Shown here piece after piece: positions 1-4,704 of a DNA stretch of 7,355 nucleotides (positions are counted from its first letter, which is position 1; the number at the start of each line of letters is the position of its first letter). This stretch comes from an uncultured Candidatus Saccharibacteria bacterium (GTDB taxonomy: Bacteria; Patescibacteriota; Saccharimonadia; Saccharimonadales; Saccharimonadaceae): contig CANEKB010000054.1 of the NCBI GenBank assembly GCA_947427985.1, positions 1-7,355 on the forward strand, written 5' to 3'. Position numbers and translations under genes: made by a program. A model generated the notes under the pieces. That model saw only the letters and a program-made list of their open reading frames with translations, searched no databases and was not told the origin of the DNA.

Positions 1-174
1 GTTATATCAGGTATACAAGAAAATTTAATTGATGAATATCAAATTACAACAGTCCCAGTTATTTTAGGAAGCGGAATTAGGCTTTTTGAAGACAATAATA
101 AAACTGTAAACCTAAAACTAAAAGATCTAAAAGAAGAAAATGGCTTAATACTCGGAATATATACTAAAAGATAA
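1..174 (+). CDS. RibD C-terminal / dihydrofolate-reductase-like protein, 3' end only
   Basis: The frame open from base 1 encodes the last 57 residues of a protein and stops at TAA 172-174. The segment 'LIDEYQITTVPVILGSGIRLF' (shown here in part: LIDEY, PVILGSGIRLF) matches the closing strands of the RibD_C fold (PF01872), where 'l-D-E-y ... P-v-l-G-x-G-x-x-L-F' is typical. Such stand-alone proteins are NADPH-dependent reductases related to DHFR and to the riboflavin reductase RibD; the exact substrate cannot be told from the C-terminus. The NADPH-binding N-terminal half lies outside the window. Codon use is strongly AT-rich (many AAA, AAT, TTA, ATA), unlike the genes that follow, which suggests recent acquisition. 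No terminator is visible after the stop. Confidence 0.8.
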   Translation, partial: VISGIQENLIDEYQITTVPVILGSGIRLFEDNNKTVNLKLKDLKEENGLILGIYTKR

Positions 175-269
175 ATTACAGTATTGCTGAAAACAGAGCT
201 AGTATATCCGCAGCTATCGTTAAATACCATCCAAGAAGTCGAATACAACGTATTATAACGCAGGCACCA

Positions 270-278
270 TGCTATAAT
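270..278 (+). promoter_or_regulatory. Extended -10 promoter (TGC-TATAAT), leaderless type
   Basis: A consensus TATAAT at 273-278 is preceded by TGC (TGn extended -10). No good -35 hexamer lies 16-18 bp upstream. The -10 ends 6 nt before the ATG at 285, so transcription should begin at or next to the start codon. The same geometry occurs at 2447-2462 and 4690-4705. Confidence 0.7.
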
Positions 279-284
279 ATACTC

Positions 285-359
285 ATGGATCCTCAAGAAA
301 ATTCTTCCACCAAAAAACTTGCCCGCGAAAAAATAGATTCAAAGGAAACTAAACTATGA
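285..359 (+). CDS. 24-codon leader ORF, leaderless and coupled to the DHH gene
   Basis: ATG 285 opens a 24-codon frame ending at TGA 357-359. The product begins MDPQENSST and is hydrophilic and rich in Lys, Ser and Glu; I recognise no family. Three facts support translation: the extended -10 promoter places the transcript start at this ATG, no Shine-Dalgarno is visible upstream, and the stop overlaps the start of the next gene as ATGA, the usual sign of translational coupling. An AAAGGA Shine-Dalgarno for the downstream gene lies inside this frame at 341-346. It may be a regulatory leader peptide, a real small protein, or simply the way ribosomes are loaded onto a leaderless mRNA. Frame conservation in relatives would decide. 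Confidence 0.5.
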   Translation: MDPQENSSTKKLAREKIDSKETKL

Positions 360-1288
360 TTTGGTTACCTATCGTCGGTGACTATGCTGACATTGATGCC
401 TATGCCTCGATTCTTGCCTACGCCGATCTTCTAAACCAACGTGGAAAAACCGCCCGAACTTATATCCCGATGGCGCCAAATTACAGCGTACCTGAAGAGC
501 TTCGTCTTCCCGACCAAGAGAATGCAACCTTTGACTTTCAGCCCGACGACGAAGCGATCATCCTCGACGTCTCGATCCCAGAAGCTATCAATCGTCTTAT
601 TCCCGACGGTCAGATCCTTGAGATTATCGACCACCATCCCGGCTACGAAACATATTGGCAGGAACGTATCGGTAACAAAGCTATCATCGAAAAAATCGGC
701 GCCGTTGCGACTTCAATTTTTGAATGGTGGGGTGAGTGCTGGGATTATGGCAAAATATCGCCCCAGATCGCCAGGCTTCTCCTCGGCGCGATACTCGACA
801 ATACTCTCAATTTTACTGCTAACACTACTACCGAACGCGACCGCCTTGCCGCTAAAAAACTCACTGAAATCGCCAATACTACACTAGCAGATTACACGAC
901 CTGGTATTTTTCCGCCGTTAGTAACGCTATTATCAGCGACTTACCCCAGGCTTTGCTAAACGATTGCAAACCGCTCAAATCACCGCTCGACAGCACAAGC
1001 ATTCTAGGTTTCGGACAACTAACCCTCTGGGCAGCCAAGGATATTATTAAACAACAAGAGCAGATACAAAAAATCATGAACGCCAATTATACCGATTGGA
1101 TCGTTAGTATTATCTGCATTTCCGAGCAAAAGAACTACATCCTAACAAGCTCGAGTTCGCTTGATAGTTACTTCACGAAACTTCTAGGCCTCAAAAAGCA
1201 AAATCAATGGCTCATCTCTAATCATTTATACCTTCGCAAAGAGATTATTGGTAAAGTTCTCGTGGCTAGTAGTCAGGATACACTATAA
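356..1288 (+). CDS. DHH/DHHA2 family phosphoesterase (exopolyphosphatase / class II pyrophosphatase-like)
   Basis: A 310-residue cytoplasmic protein with the DHH fold. Motif I is GDYADIDA (residues 8-15), motif II the Asp in ILDVS (D71), motif III the signature IDHHP (D92-H93-H94), and motif IV GAILDNTLNF with D148. 'GAVATSIFEWW' (115-125) fills the place of the 'GSTAT' segment. These residues normally hold two Mn/Mg ions. About 190-310 corresponds to the DHHA2 domain, ending in a basic 'LRKE' that resembles the Arg/Lys phosphate-binding motif of class II enzymes. Motif I carries Asp where class II pyrophosphatases have His, and its spacing is closer to the 'ADLD' of PPX1/prune-type exopolyphosphatases. 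Short-chain polyphosphate or pyrophosphate hydrolysis is therefore likely, but the substrate is inferred. The start overlaps the 24-codon ORF (ATGA), with AGGA 9 nt upstream. VanZ follows after 2 nt. Confidence 0.85.
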   Translation: MIWLPIVGDYADIDAYASILAYADLLNQRGKTARTYIPMAPNYSVPEELRLPDQENATFDFQPDDEAIILDVSIPEAINRLIPDGQILEIIDHHPGYETYWQERIGNKAIIEKIGAVATSIFEWWGECWDYGKISPQIARLLLGAILDNTLNFTANTTTERDRLAAKKLTEIANTTLADYTTWYFSAVSNAIISDLPQALLNDCKPLKSPLDSTSILGFGQLTLWAAKDIIKQQEQIQKIMNANYTDWIVSIICISEQKNYILTSSSSLDSYFTKLLGLKKQNQWLISNHLYLRKEIIGKVLVASSQDTL

Positions 1289-1290
1289 AC

Positions 1291-1848
1291 ATGTCGGTCG
1301 TTATCGATTTCGTCATCCTGGCGCTAGTTTATATTTTCTCGTTTTATAAAAACTGGAAAGCCAAAGGTCGCGACAAACTCATGGTGAATACCTTGATGTA
1401 TATCTACCTAGCTTTCGTACTATATTTTACACTCATGCCAATCGTCACCTCTCTACCCTTCATTTTTAATCATGATTACATTCCAATGAATCTCGAGCCC
1501 TTCATTGACGTCACTTTAGGCCGTGGCGATTTCGTTCGTCAGGTTATTCTTAATGTCATCATGACAGTTCCATTCGGTTTTCAACTTCCGCTGGTCAGTC
1601 ACAAAAAACCAAGTTTCATACGCACAGTTTTCTTCACCTTCCTCCTCAGTCTCACGATCGAGATCATCCAACCACTCCTAAGTAGCTTACGCTCATCCGA
1701 CATCACCGACATTATTAATAACGTATTAGGCGGAGCTATCGGCTACTTGCTTTACCTACTTTTTCGTCCGCTCACGACAAAAATCCTCAATTTATTAAAG
1801 AACAAGCCGTTGTTGCCTGAAAAAGATCCCTCCGGAGAGACTTTGTAA
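1291..1848 (+). CDS. VanZ-like membrane protein
   Basis: This 185-residue protein has about five hydrophobic helices (roughly 3-18, 32-54, 84-101, 109-128 and 140-158). The VanZ-like family (PF04892) signature is clear: 'NVIMTVPFGFQLP' at 88-100, then E124 and Q127, R134, and 'DITDIINNVLGG' at 137-148. VanZ gives low-level teicoplanin resistance in enterococci; in most bacteria the role of these proteins is unknown and a cell-envelope function is assumed. The ATG lies 2 nt after the DHH stop with no obvious Shine-Dalgarno, so translation is probably coupled to the upstream gene. The C-terminal tail (162-185) is basic and then polar. Confidence 0.85.
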   Translation: MSVVIDFVILALVYIFSFYKNWKAKGRDKLMVNTLMYIYLAFVLYFTLMPIVTSLPFIFNHDYIPMNLEPFIDVTLGRGDFVRQVILNVIMTVPFGFQLPLVSHKKPSFIRTVFFTFLLSLTIEIIQPLLSSLRSSDITDIINNVLGGAIGYLLYLLFRPLTTKILNLLKNKPLLPEKDPSGETL

Positions 1849-1850
1849 CC

Positions 1851-1876
1851 AAAGTAGCGCCATCTGCTCGCCTTTT
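1851..1876 (+). terminator. Possible weak terminator of the DHH-VanZ operon
   Basis: AAAG (1851-1854) and GCG (1857-1859) can pair with CGC (1869-1871) and CTTT (1872-1875), with a 2-nt bulge and a 9-nt loop. The four T at the end are mostly used in the stem. This is a poor intrinsic terminator, listed only because it sits directly behind the VanZ stop. Confidence 0.25.
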
Positions 1877-1878
1877 CG

Positions 1879-1893
1879 ATACTAAGATAGTAT
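1879..1893. promoter_or_regulatory. Perfect dyad ATACTA-AGA-TAGTAT, candidate operator
   Basis: Two 6-bp arms (1879-1884 and 1888-1893) are perfect inverted copies around AGA. The dyad ends 10 bp before the -35 box TTGACA at 1904, where an activator or repressor would bind. No regulator gene is in the window. The AT-rich composition leaves chance as an alternative. Confidence 0.4.
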
Positions 1894-1903
1894 ATCATAA
1901 GAC

Positions 1904-1934
1904 TTGACAAGTAGGGGGGGGGGGGTGATAAAAT
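1904..1934 (+). promoter_or_regulatory. Promoter with poly-G spacer: TTGACA / TGA-TAAAAT
   Basis: A consensus -35 TTGACA (1904-1909) is followed by an extended -10, TGA-TAAAAT (1926-1934). The spacer to TAAAAT is 19 bp, 2 longer than optimal, and 12 of its bases are consecutive G. Loss of two G would give the ideal 17 bp. Transcription should begin near 1941, leaving a 5'UTR of about 38 nt before the holin-like gene, with Shine-Dalgarno AGGGGG at 1966-1971. Confidence 0.75.
1914..1925. repeat. Homopolymeric G12 tract in a promoter spacer
   Basis: Twelve uninterrupted G lie between the -35 and -10 elements. Tracts of this length slip readily during replication, and poly-G in this exact place controls phase-variable expression in other bacteria (for example Neisseria porA). 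The number of G in this record may also carry sequencing error. Confidence 0.8.
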
Positions 1935-1978
1935 GAACCAGAATCCACTGTGCAAAAAATATTTTAGGGGGAATTTAA

Positions 1979-2353
1979 ATGCGACGGATTTTGAACTTTT
2001 TTATCACTGGATTGATTCTTTTTGTAGCGAACCAGCTCTTTCCAGACGTCATCCAAATAGACAGCCTTGGCACACTAATTCTGGCAGCGATATTATTCTG
2101 GCTGATCGGGATAGCAGTAGTCATCGTCTGTGCCGTAATCATGTTCGTTGGTTTATTCTTTGATAATCCACTCTGGGTAATTGTAGGATTTGTTGCGATT
2201 TTCTTCATCCACGTCATTGCCCTTAGTATCCTCAGCGCAACCCTAGGTGGATTCGCCGTCATCGGTTTCTGGCCAAAAGTCCTGCTTTCGCTCGCCTATT
2301 CCATGCTTGCCTTAGGTAACCCTTCAACCAACAATAGCGATCGCGAATATTAA
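1979..2353 (+). CDS. Phage holin superfamily IV-like small membrane protein
   Basis: A 124-residue, very hydrophobic protein with four predicted helices (about 5-20, 29-56, 64-84 and 88-111). The opening arrangement 'LNFFITGLILFVANQLFP ... IDSLGTLILAAILF' resembles the PF04020 holin-like family, common chromosomal membrane proteins of unknown function despite the name. The ATG at 1979 is supported by AGGGGG ending 7 nt upstream. Its own promoter contains the G12 tract, so its expression may vary between cells. Nothing around it looks like a prophage. Family assignment is by pattern only. Confidence 0.65.
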   Translation: MRRILNFFITGLILFVANQLFPDVIQIDSLGTLILAAILFWLIGIAVVIVCAVIMFVGLFFDNPLWVIVGFVAIFFIHVIALSILSATLGGFAVIGFWPKVLLSLAYSMLALGNPSTNNSDREY

Positions 2354-2366
2354 CACGTTCCAGTGC

Positions 2367-2398
2367 ATCCCGCAGTTAATCTGCGGGATAAATTTTAT
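2367..2398 (+). terminator. Hairpin terminator behind the holin-like gene
   Basis: A perfect 9-bp stem, ATCCCGCAG (2367-2375) with CTGCGGGAT (2381-2389) and loop TTAAT, begins 14 nt after the stop. The following AAATTTTA has only a short T run, so termination may be incomplete. The hairpin separates the gene from the lysozyme promoter. Confidence 0.55.
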
Positions 2399-2427
2399 AC
2401 AAATGCTACACCGCAAAAAGTCTCACC

Positions 2428-2455
2428 TTGGCTTTTCTTCAAATCCTGTTATTAT
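2428..2455 (+). promoter_or_regulatory. Promoter TTGGCT / TGT-TATTAT, leaderless type
   Basis: -35 TTGGCT (2428-2433), a 16-bp spacer and -10 TATTAT (2450-2455) preceded by TGT. The -10 ends 6 nt before ATG 2462, so the predicted transcript starts at the start codon. An overlapping TATACT (2453-2458) would place transcription inside the gene and is less likely. Confidence 0.65.
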
Positions 2456-2461
2456 ACTAGT

Positions 2462-3871
2462 ATGGATCTCTATCTCGCCGATCTGGCCAAAAGCCCCAAA
2501 ACGCCCACCATCTTACGCGCAATCATTCTGTTGCTCGCTGGCGGAATTATTGGTTTTATCGGCAGCAGTTTAATCGTTGACGCTATTTCTATACCCGGAC
2601 AGATTTTTGGTGGCGTCCTACTATTTGCGACTTTTGCCACCCTTACTTTCGCTTGTCGCAAAATCTCCCTCGATTGGCGCTATTTTATCGGGATCATTAG
2701 CCTTCTTTTTGTCATTAGTAGCGTAAACATTATTTACCGCATTGTCGAAAACCACCGTCTCGATGCTGAATCAGTCGTCCTTAAACCAGAACTCGTAGCC
2801 GATTACAATAGTACGGTAACAATTTCTGATTTTCTTGAATCCATAAACGGCGAACTTGTCGAAGATGCAGCTATTCCAACCGATCAGCTCGGCTCACACG
2901 AAGTGGCTTATGGGTATACTAACGTCAAAGGTCGCAAACGCTCAGGTAATTTTACGATAGAAGTTATTGACCGTATTGCCCCGCGTATTTACGGCGGTAC
3001 TAGTTACACCGTTTACAAAGATTACACAGGTGATCTTACTGATCTTATGTTGAGCGGCGATAATCTTGACGACCGCCCGCGCCGTGAAATTTCCGGCACT
3101 TACGATCTGGGCTTAGTAGGGAATTACGAGCTAGAATACATCATTACCGACGCCAGCGGCAACCGTACGACCCAGGCTTTTACTCTTCACGTGATCGACC
3201 CGCCCAAAGACTCCTCCCAAACCCAACCTGTCACCGCCCCAAAACTACCTATTACGGAGGTCATCGCTGAGCATAAAACCGATCGGACCAAAATTGGCAT
3301 CGACGTTTCAGCCTGGCAAGGGGAAATCGACTGGACAAAGGCAAAAGCCGCTGGCGTCGAGTTTGCTTTTATCCGTATTGGCTATCAAGTTGGTTACGGC
3401 GGAGAATACGTCCTCGACCGTTATTTTGAAGCTAATCTTGCCGGCGCTACCGCCGTTGGGTTACCAATCGGTGTTTATTTCTACTCTTATGCCGACAGTA
3501 TCACCGAAGCTGCCGCCCAGGCAAATTGGATTATCGAGCAGCTTCATGGCTGTGAGCTCAAGCTCGGCATCGCTTTTGACTGGGAAGACTGGAGCAATTT
3601 TAACCAAACCAACATGAGCTTCCACACTATTAACCAAGTTGCCAATGCCTACCTCGACACAGTTAATGCCGCCGGTTATCACGGTTCACTCTACGGTAGC
3701 AAAAATTACATGACCAACATCTGGGAACCAGAAAAATACCCTGTTTGGCTCGCTCAATATTATGATTTCGTCACCTACGAAGGCGATTATTGGATTTGGC
3801 AAATGTCCAGCTCTGGCCAAGTTCCCGGCATTGAGGGCGACGTCGACCTAGATATTATGTATTTAGAATAG
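2462..3871 (+). CDS. Membrane-anchored GH25 lysozyme with Ig-like modules
   Basis: A 469-residue protein. Three helices at about 17-40, 44-64 and 73-93 form an N-terminal membrane domain. Two bacterial Ig-like/DUF5011-type modules follow at about 107-168 and 169-246; the second ends with the typical 'VGNYELEYIITDASGN' pattern. After a Pro/Thr-rich linker (247-277) comes a GH25 muramidase domain (279-469) with 'GIDVSAWQGEIDW' (D281) and the catalytic 'FDWEDW' (D373, E375). GH25 enzymes cut the MurNAc-GlcNAc bond of peptidoglycan. The enzyme probably faces outward, for own-wall remodelling or for attack on a host wall in an episymbiont. The GTG at 2363 also opens this frame, but the terminator hairpin lies inside that extension and the promoter points to ATG 2462. 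No terminator is seen after the stop. Confidence 0.9.
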   Translation: MDLYLADLAKSPKTPTILRAIILLLAGGIIGFIGSSLIVDAISIPGQIFGGVLLFATFATLTFACRKISLDWRYFIGIISLLFVISSVNIIYRIVENHRLDAESVVLKPELVADYNSTVTISDFLESINGELVEDAAIPTDQLGSHEVAYGYTNVKGRKRSGNFTIEVIDRIAPRIYGGTSYTVYKDYTGDLTDLMLSGDNLDDRPRREISGTYDLGLVGNYELEYIITDASGNRTTQAFTLHVIDPPKDSSQTQPVTAPKLPITEVIAEHKTDRTKIGIDVSAWQGEIDWTKAKAAGVEFAFIRIGYQVGYGGEYVLDRYFEANLAGATAVGLPIGVYFYSYADSITEAAAQANWIIEQLHGCELKLGIAFDWEDWSNFNQTNMSFHTINQVANAYLDTVNAAGYHGSLYGSKNYMTNIWEPEKYPVWLAQYYDFVTYEGDYWIWQMSSSGQVPGIEGDVDLDIMYLE

Positions 3872-3890
3872 AATAGGCAGAACTTCTTCT

Positions 3891-3936
3891 TCCTCCCTAT
3901 TGATTACTCTATGGCTAGACAACGGAGGGAGAAGCC
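3891..3936. repeat. Left arm of long inverted repeat (pairs with 4405-4448)
   Basis: Bases 3901-3936 are the reverse complement of 4405-4440 with one difference (position 3913), and the match continues after a 2-nt gap into TCCTCCCT. The arm encodes, on the minus strand, the last residues and stop of a FISUMP-like protein plus a few bases beyond the stop. Confidence 0.9.
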
Positions 3937-4101
3937 AAAAGAAAGTCTTTGCACCATGATAGTTACGTCAATAGTAATTCGAATGTATGGCGAGTATAAT
4001 CCATTGCCTTGACTCGACCTTGTTGATGACTCAAGCCCAGACCATCCAAACGCAGACGCTGTATCCATCTTGATCCACCCGCTGCGGACGAATGAACTCA
4101 T
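3904..4101 (-). pseudogene. FISUMP-like C-terminal fragment, minus strand
   Basis: The minus frame encodes 'SSFVRSG', 47 divergent residues and then 'FGFSLRCLAIE' before TAA at 3906-3904. 'GFS(V/L)RC' close to the C-terminus is the hallmark of FISUMP (Fibrobacter succinogenes major paralogous) domains, found in surface proteins of Saccharibacteria and others. Only about 65 residues remain and an in-frame TGA lies just upstream of the ATG, so no signal peptide or N-terminal domain is present. The core lacks the usual 'YWSS' found in the plus-strand copy. It may be a dead remnant or a silent 3' cassette. I infer that it is not translated as a functional protein. Confidence 0.6.
4076..4092. repeat. 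17-bp inverted repeat arm (pairs with 4240-4256)
   Basis: CACCCGCTGCGGACGAA is the perfect reverse complement of 4240-4256. Both copies encode the 'FVRSG' segment of the two FISUMP-like fragments, so they mark the conserved 5' border of the variable core. Confidence 0.9.
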
Positions 4102-4161
4102 TCCTCAAGAATTAGTTCAAATACATCATATCTCTGTAATAGTTGTCGATATTTCGCTTAA

Positions 4162-4437
4162 TTAGACTCAGAGTTAACAAAAGTAACAAAGATAAAATCA
4201 AGTTGAACTCGTATAACCTGTACAAGCTGCTCGGTATCCTTCGTCCGCAGCGGGTGCCCACATATTGATTTTATTGGCGTCAACTGGCCTGGTCGCCTCC
4301 TTCGGTATTGGTCATCAAAAGAAGCCCCCACTAGTGGTGTAGCTATTGTTTTTCAGCAAGATGAAGAACGCTATAATCCTAATGGCATAGATTCGAATAA
4401 CCATGGCTTCTCCCTCCGTTGTCTAGCTATAGAGTAA
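4162..4437 (+). pseudogene. FISUMP-like C-terminal fragment, plus strand, frameshifted
   Basis: The frame ending at TAA 4435-4437 encodes 'SFVRSG', then a 50-residue core with 'RYWSSKEAPTSG' and 'RYNPNG', and closes with 'HGFSLRCLAIE', a good FISUMP C-terminus. In-frame TGA at 4204-4206 blocks it upstream. In the neighbouring frame 'NLYKLLG' (about 4212-4234) precedes the 'SFVRSG' position, as expected for this domain, so a frameshift near 4235-4240 has probably broken the gene. No start with a ribosome site or signal peptide is present. The borders (4240-4256 and 4405-4448) are almost identical to those of the minus-strand fragment while the core differs. Confidence 0.6.
4240..4256. repeat. 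17-bp inverted repeat arm (pairs with 4076-4092)
   Basis: TTCGTCCGCAGCGGGTG, perfect inverted copy of 4076-4092; encodes 'FVRSG' in the plus-strand fragment. Confidence 0.9.
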
Positions 4438-4448
4438 TCAAGGGAGGA
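4405..4448. repeat. Right arm of long inverted repeat (pairs with 3891-3936)
   Basis: 35 of 36 bases in 4405-4440 match the reverse complement of 3901-3936. The arm covers the 'GFSLRCLAIE' codons and stop of the plus-strand fragment and runs past the stop (AGGGAGGA), so conservation is not limited to coding sequence. Confidence 0.9.
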
Positions 4449-4483
4449 TGAAAGAAATAAGGAAAAGACAAATGATATTGTAC

Positions 4484-4631
4484 AGGCCAGCCTAAGTTCT
4501 AAACTTTCTGAAACCATGTGGCTCCGACCACTCGGGCTGAGCCGGGTCAAAATCACGGCCCGAGTGGAGCGAGGGATTCGATTTTGAGAGGCTCACCCCG
4601 GTTGAAGAAAGTCTAGAACTTAGGCTGGCCT
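4484..4631. other. 148-bp element with 26-bp terminal inverted repeats and potential pseudoknot
   Basis: The termini 4484-4509 and 4606-4631 are inverted copies with one difference (4502/4613), which would be a G-U pair in RNA of the minus strand and an A-C mismatch in RNA of the plus strand. Inside, CCACTCGGGC (4528-4537) pairs with GCCCGAGTGG (4558-4567). Its 20-nt loop holds TGAGCC (4538-4543) and TCAAAATC (4547-4554), which pair with GGCTCA (4590-4595) and GATTTTGA (4580-4587) beyond the first stem, giving an H-type pseudoknot topology. AACC (4512-4515) can close with GGTT (4600-4603). It contains no credible ORF. It could be a miniature mobile repeat (MITE-like) or a structured RNA; no clear target-site duplication is visible. 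Confidence 0.6.
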
Positions 4632-4689
4632 AGAATATATTTAAATGTTTTCCTTGTTTTTAGCTTTCCTAGCGGTTTGGCTGGCTTCA

Positions 4690-4698
4690 TGATAAACT
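4690..4698 (+). promoter_or_regulatory. Extended -10 promoter (TGA-TAAACT), leaderless type
   Basis: TAAACT (4693-4698) is preceded by TGA and ends exactly 6 nt before ATG 4705. No -35 at a normal distance and no Shine-Dalgarno before the ATG are seen. The geometry is the same as at 270-285 and 2447-2462. Confidence 0.55.
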
Positions 4699-4704
4699 AA
4701 GAAA

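Noticed and set aside
39..296. 85-residue minus-strand frame
   Set aside because: It lies opposite the RibD-like C-terminus and its promoter region, has no ribosome site, and its composition reflects the AT-rich opposite strand.
1933..2163. Plus-strand frame starting within the -10 box of the holin-like gene
   Set aside because: Its ATG overlaps the -10 element, so it would not be on the transcript, and it overlaps the holin-like gene in another frame.
2363..2461. N-terminal extension of the GH25 gene from GTG 2363
   Set aside because: The extension contains the terminator hairpin of the previous gene and the lysozyme promoter, and has no ribosome site.
3977..4398. Third inverted match: 3977-3989 against 4386-4398 (12 of 13)
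   Set aside because: The two copies lie at different places relative to the FISUMP ends, so they are not homologous by position; probably chance.
3891..4448. Inverted repeats as an amplification or assembly chimera
   Set aside because: The material between the arms is not mirrored (the cores differ), so a simple fold-back artefact does not explain it. Reads spanning the region would settle it.
4371..4556. 61-residue minus-strand frame across the repeat element
   Set aside because: It runs through the inverted-repeat element and antisense to the FISUMP-like end; no ribosome site or known motif.
4568..4587. tRNA-like T-loop (GGATTCGA) inside the 148-bp element
   Set aside because: No T-stem, acceptor stem or anticodon arm can be built around it on either strand.
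3891..4631. Diversity-generating retroelement (variable C-terminal lectin-like fragments followed by a hairpin)
   Set aside because: No reverse transcriptase or template repeat is in the window, and the core differences are not confined to adenine positions. A distant template cannot be excluded.
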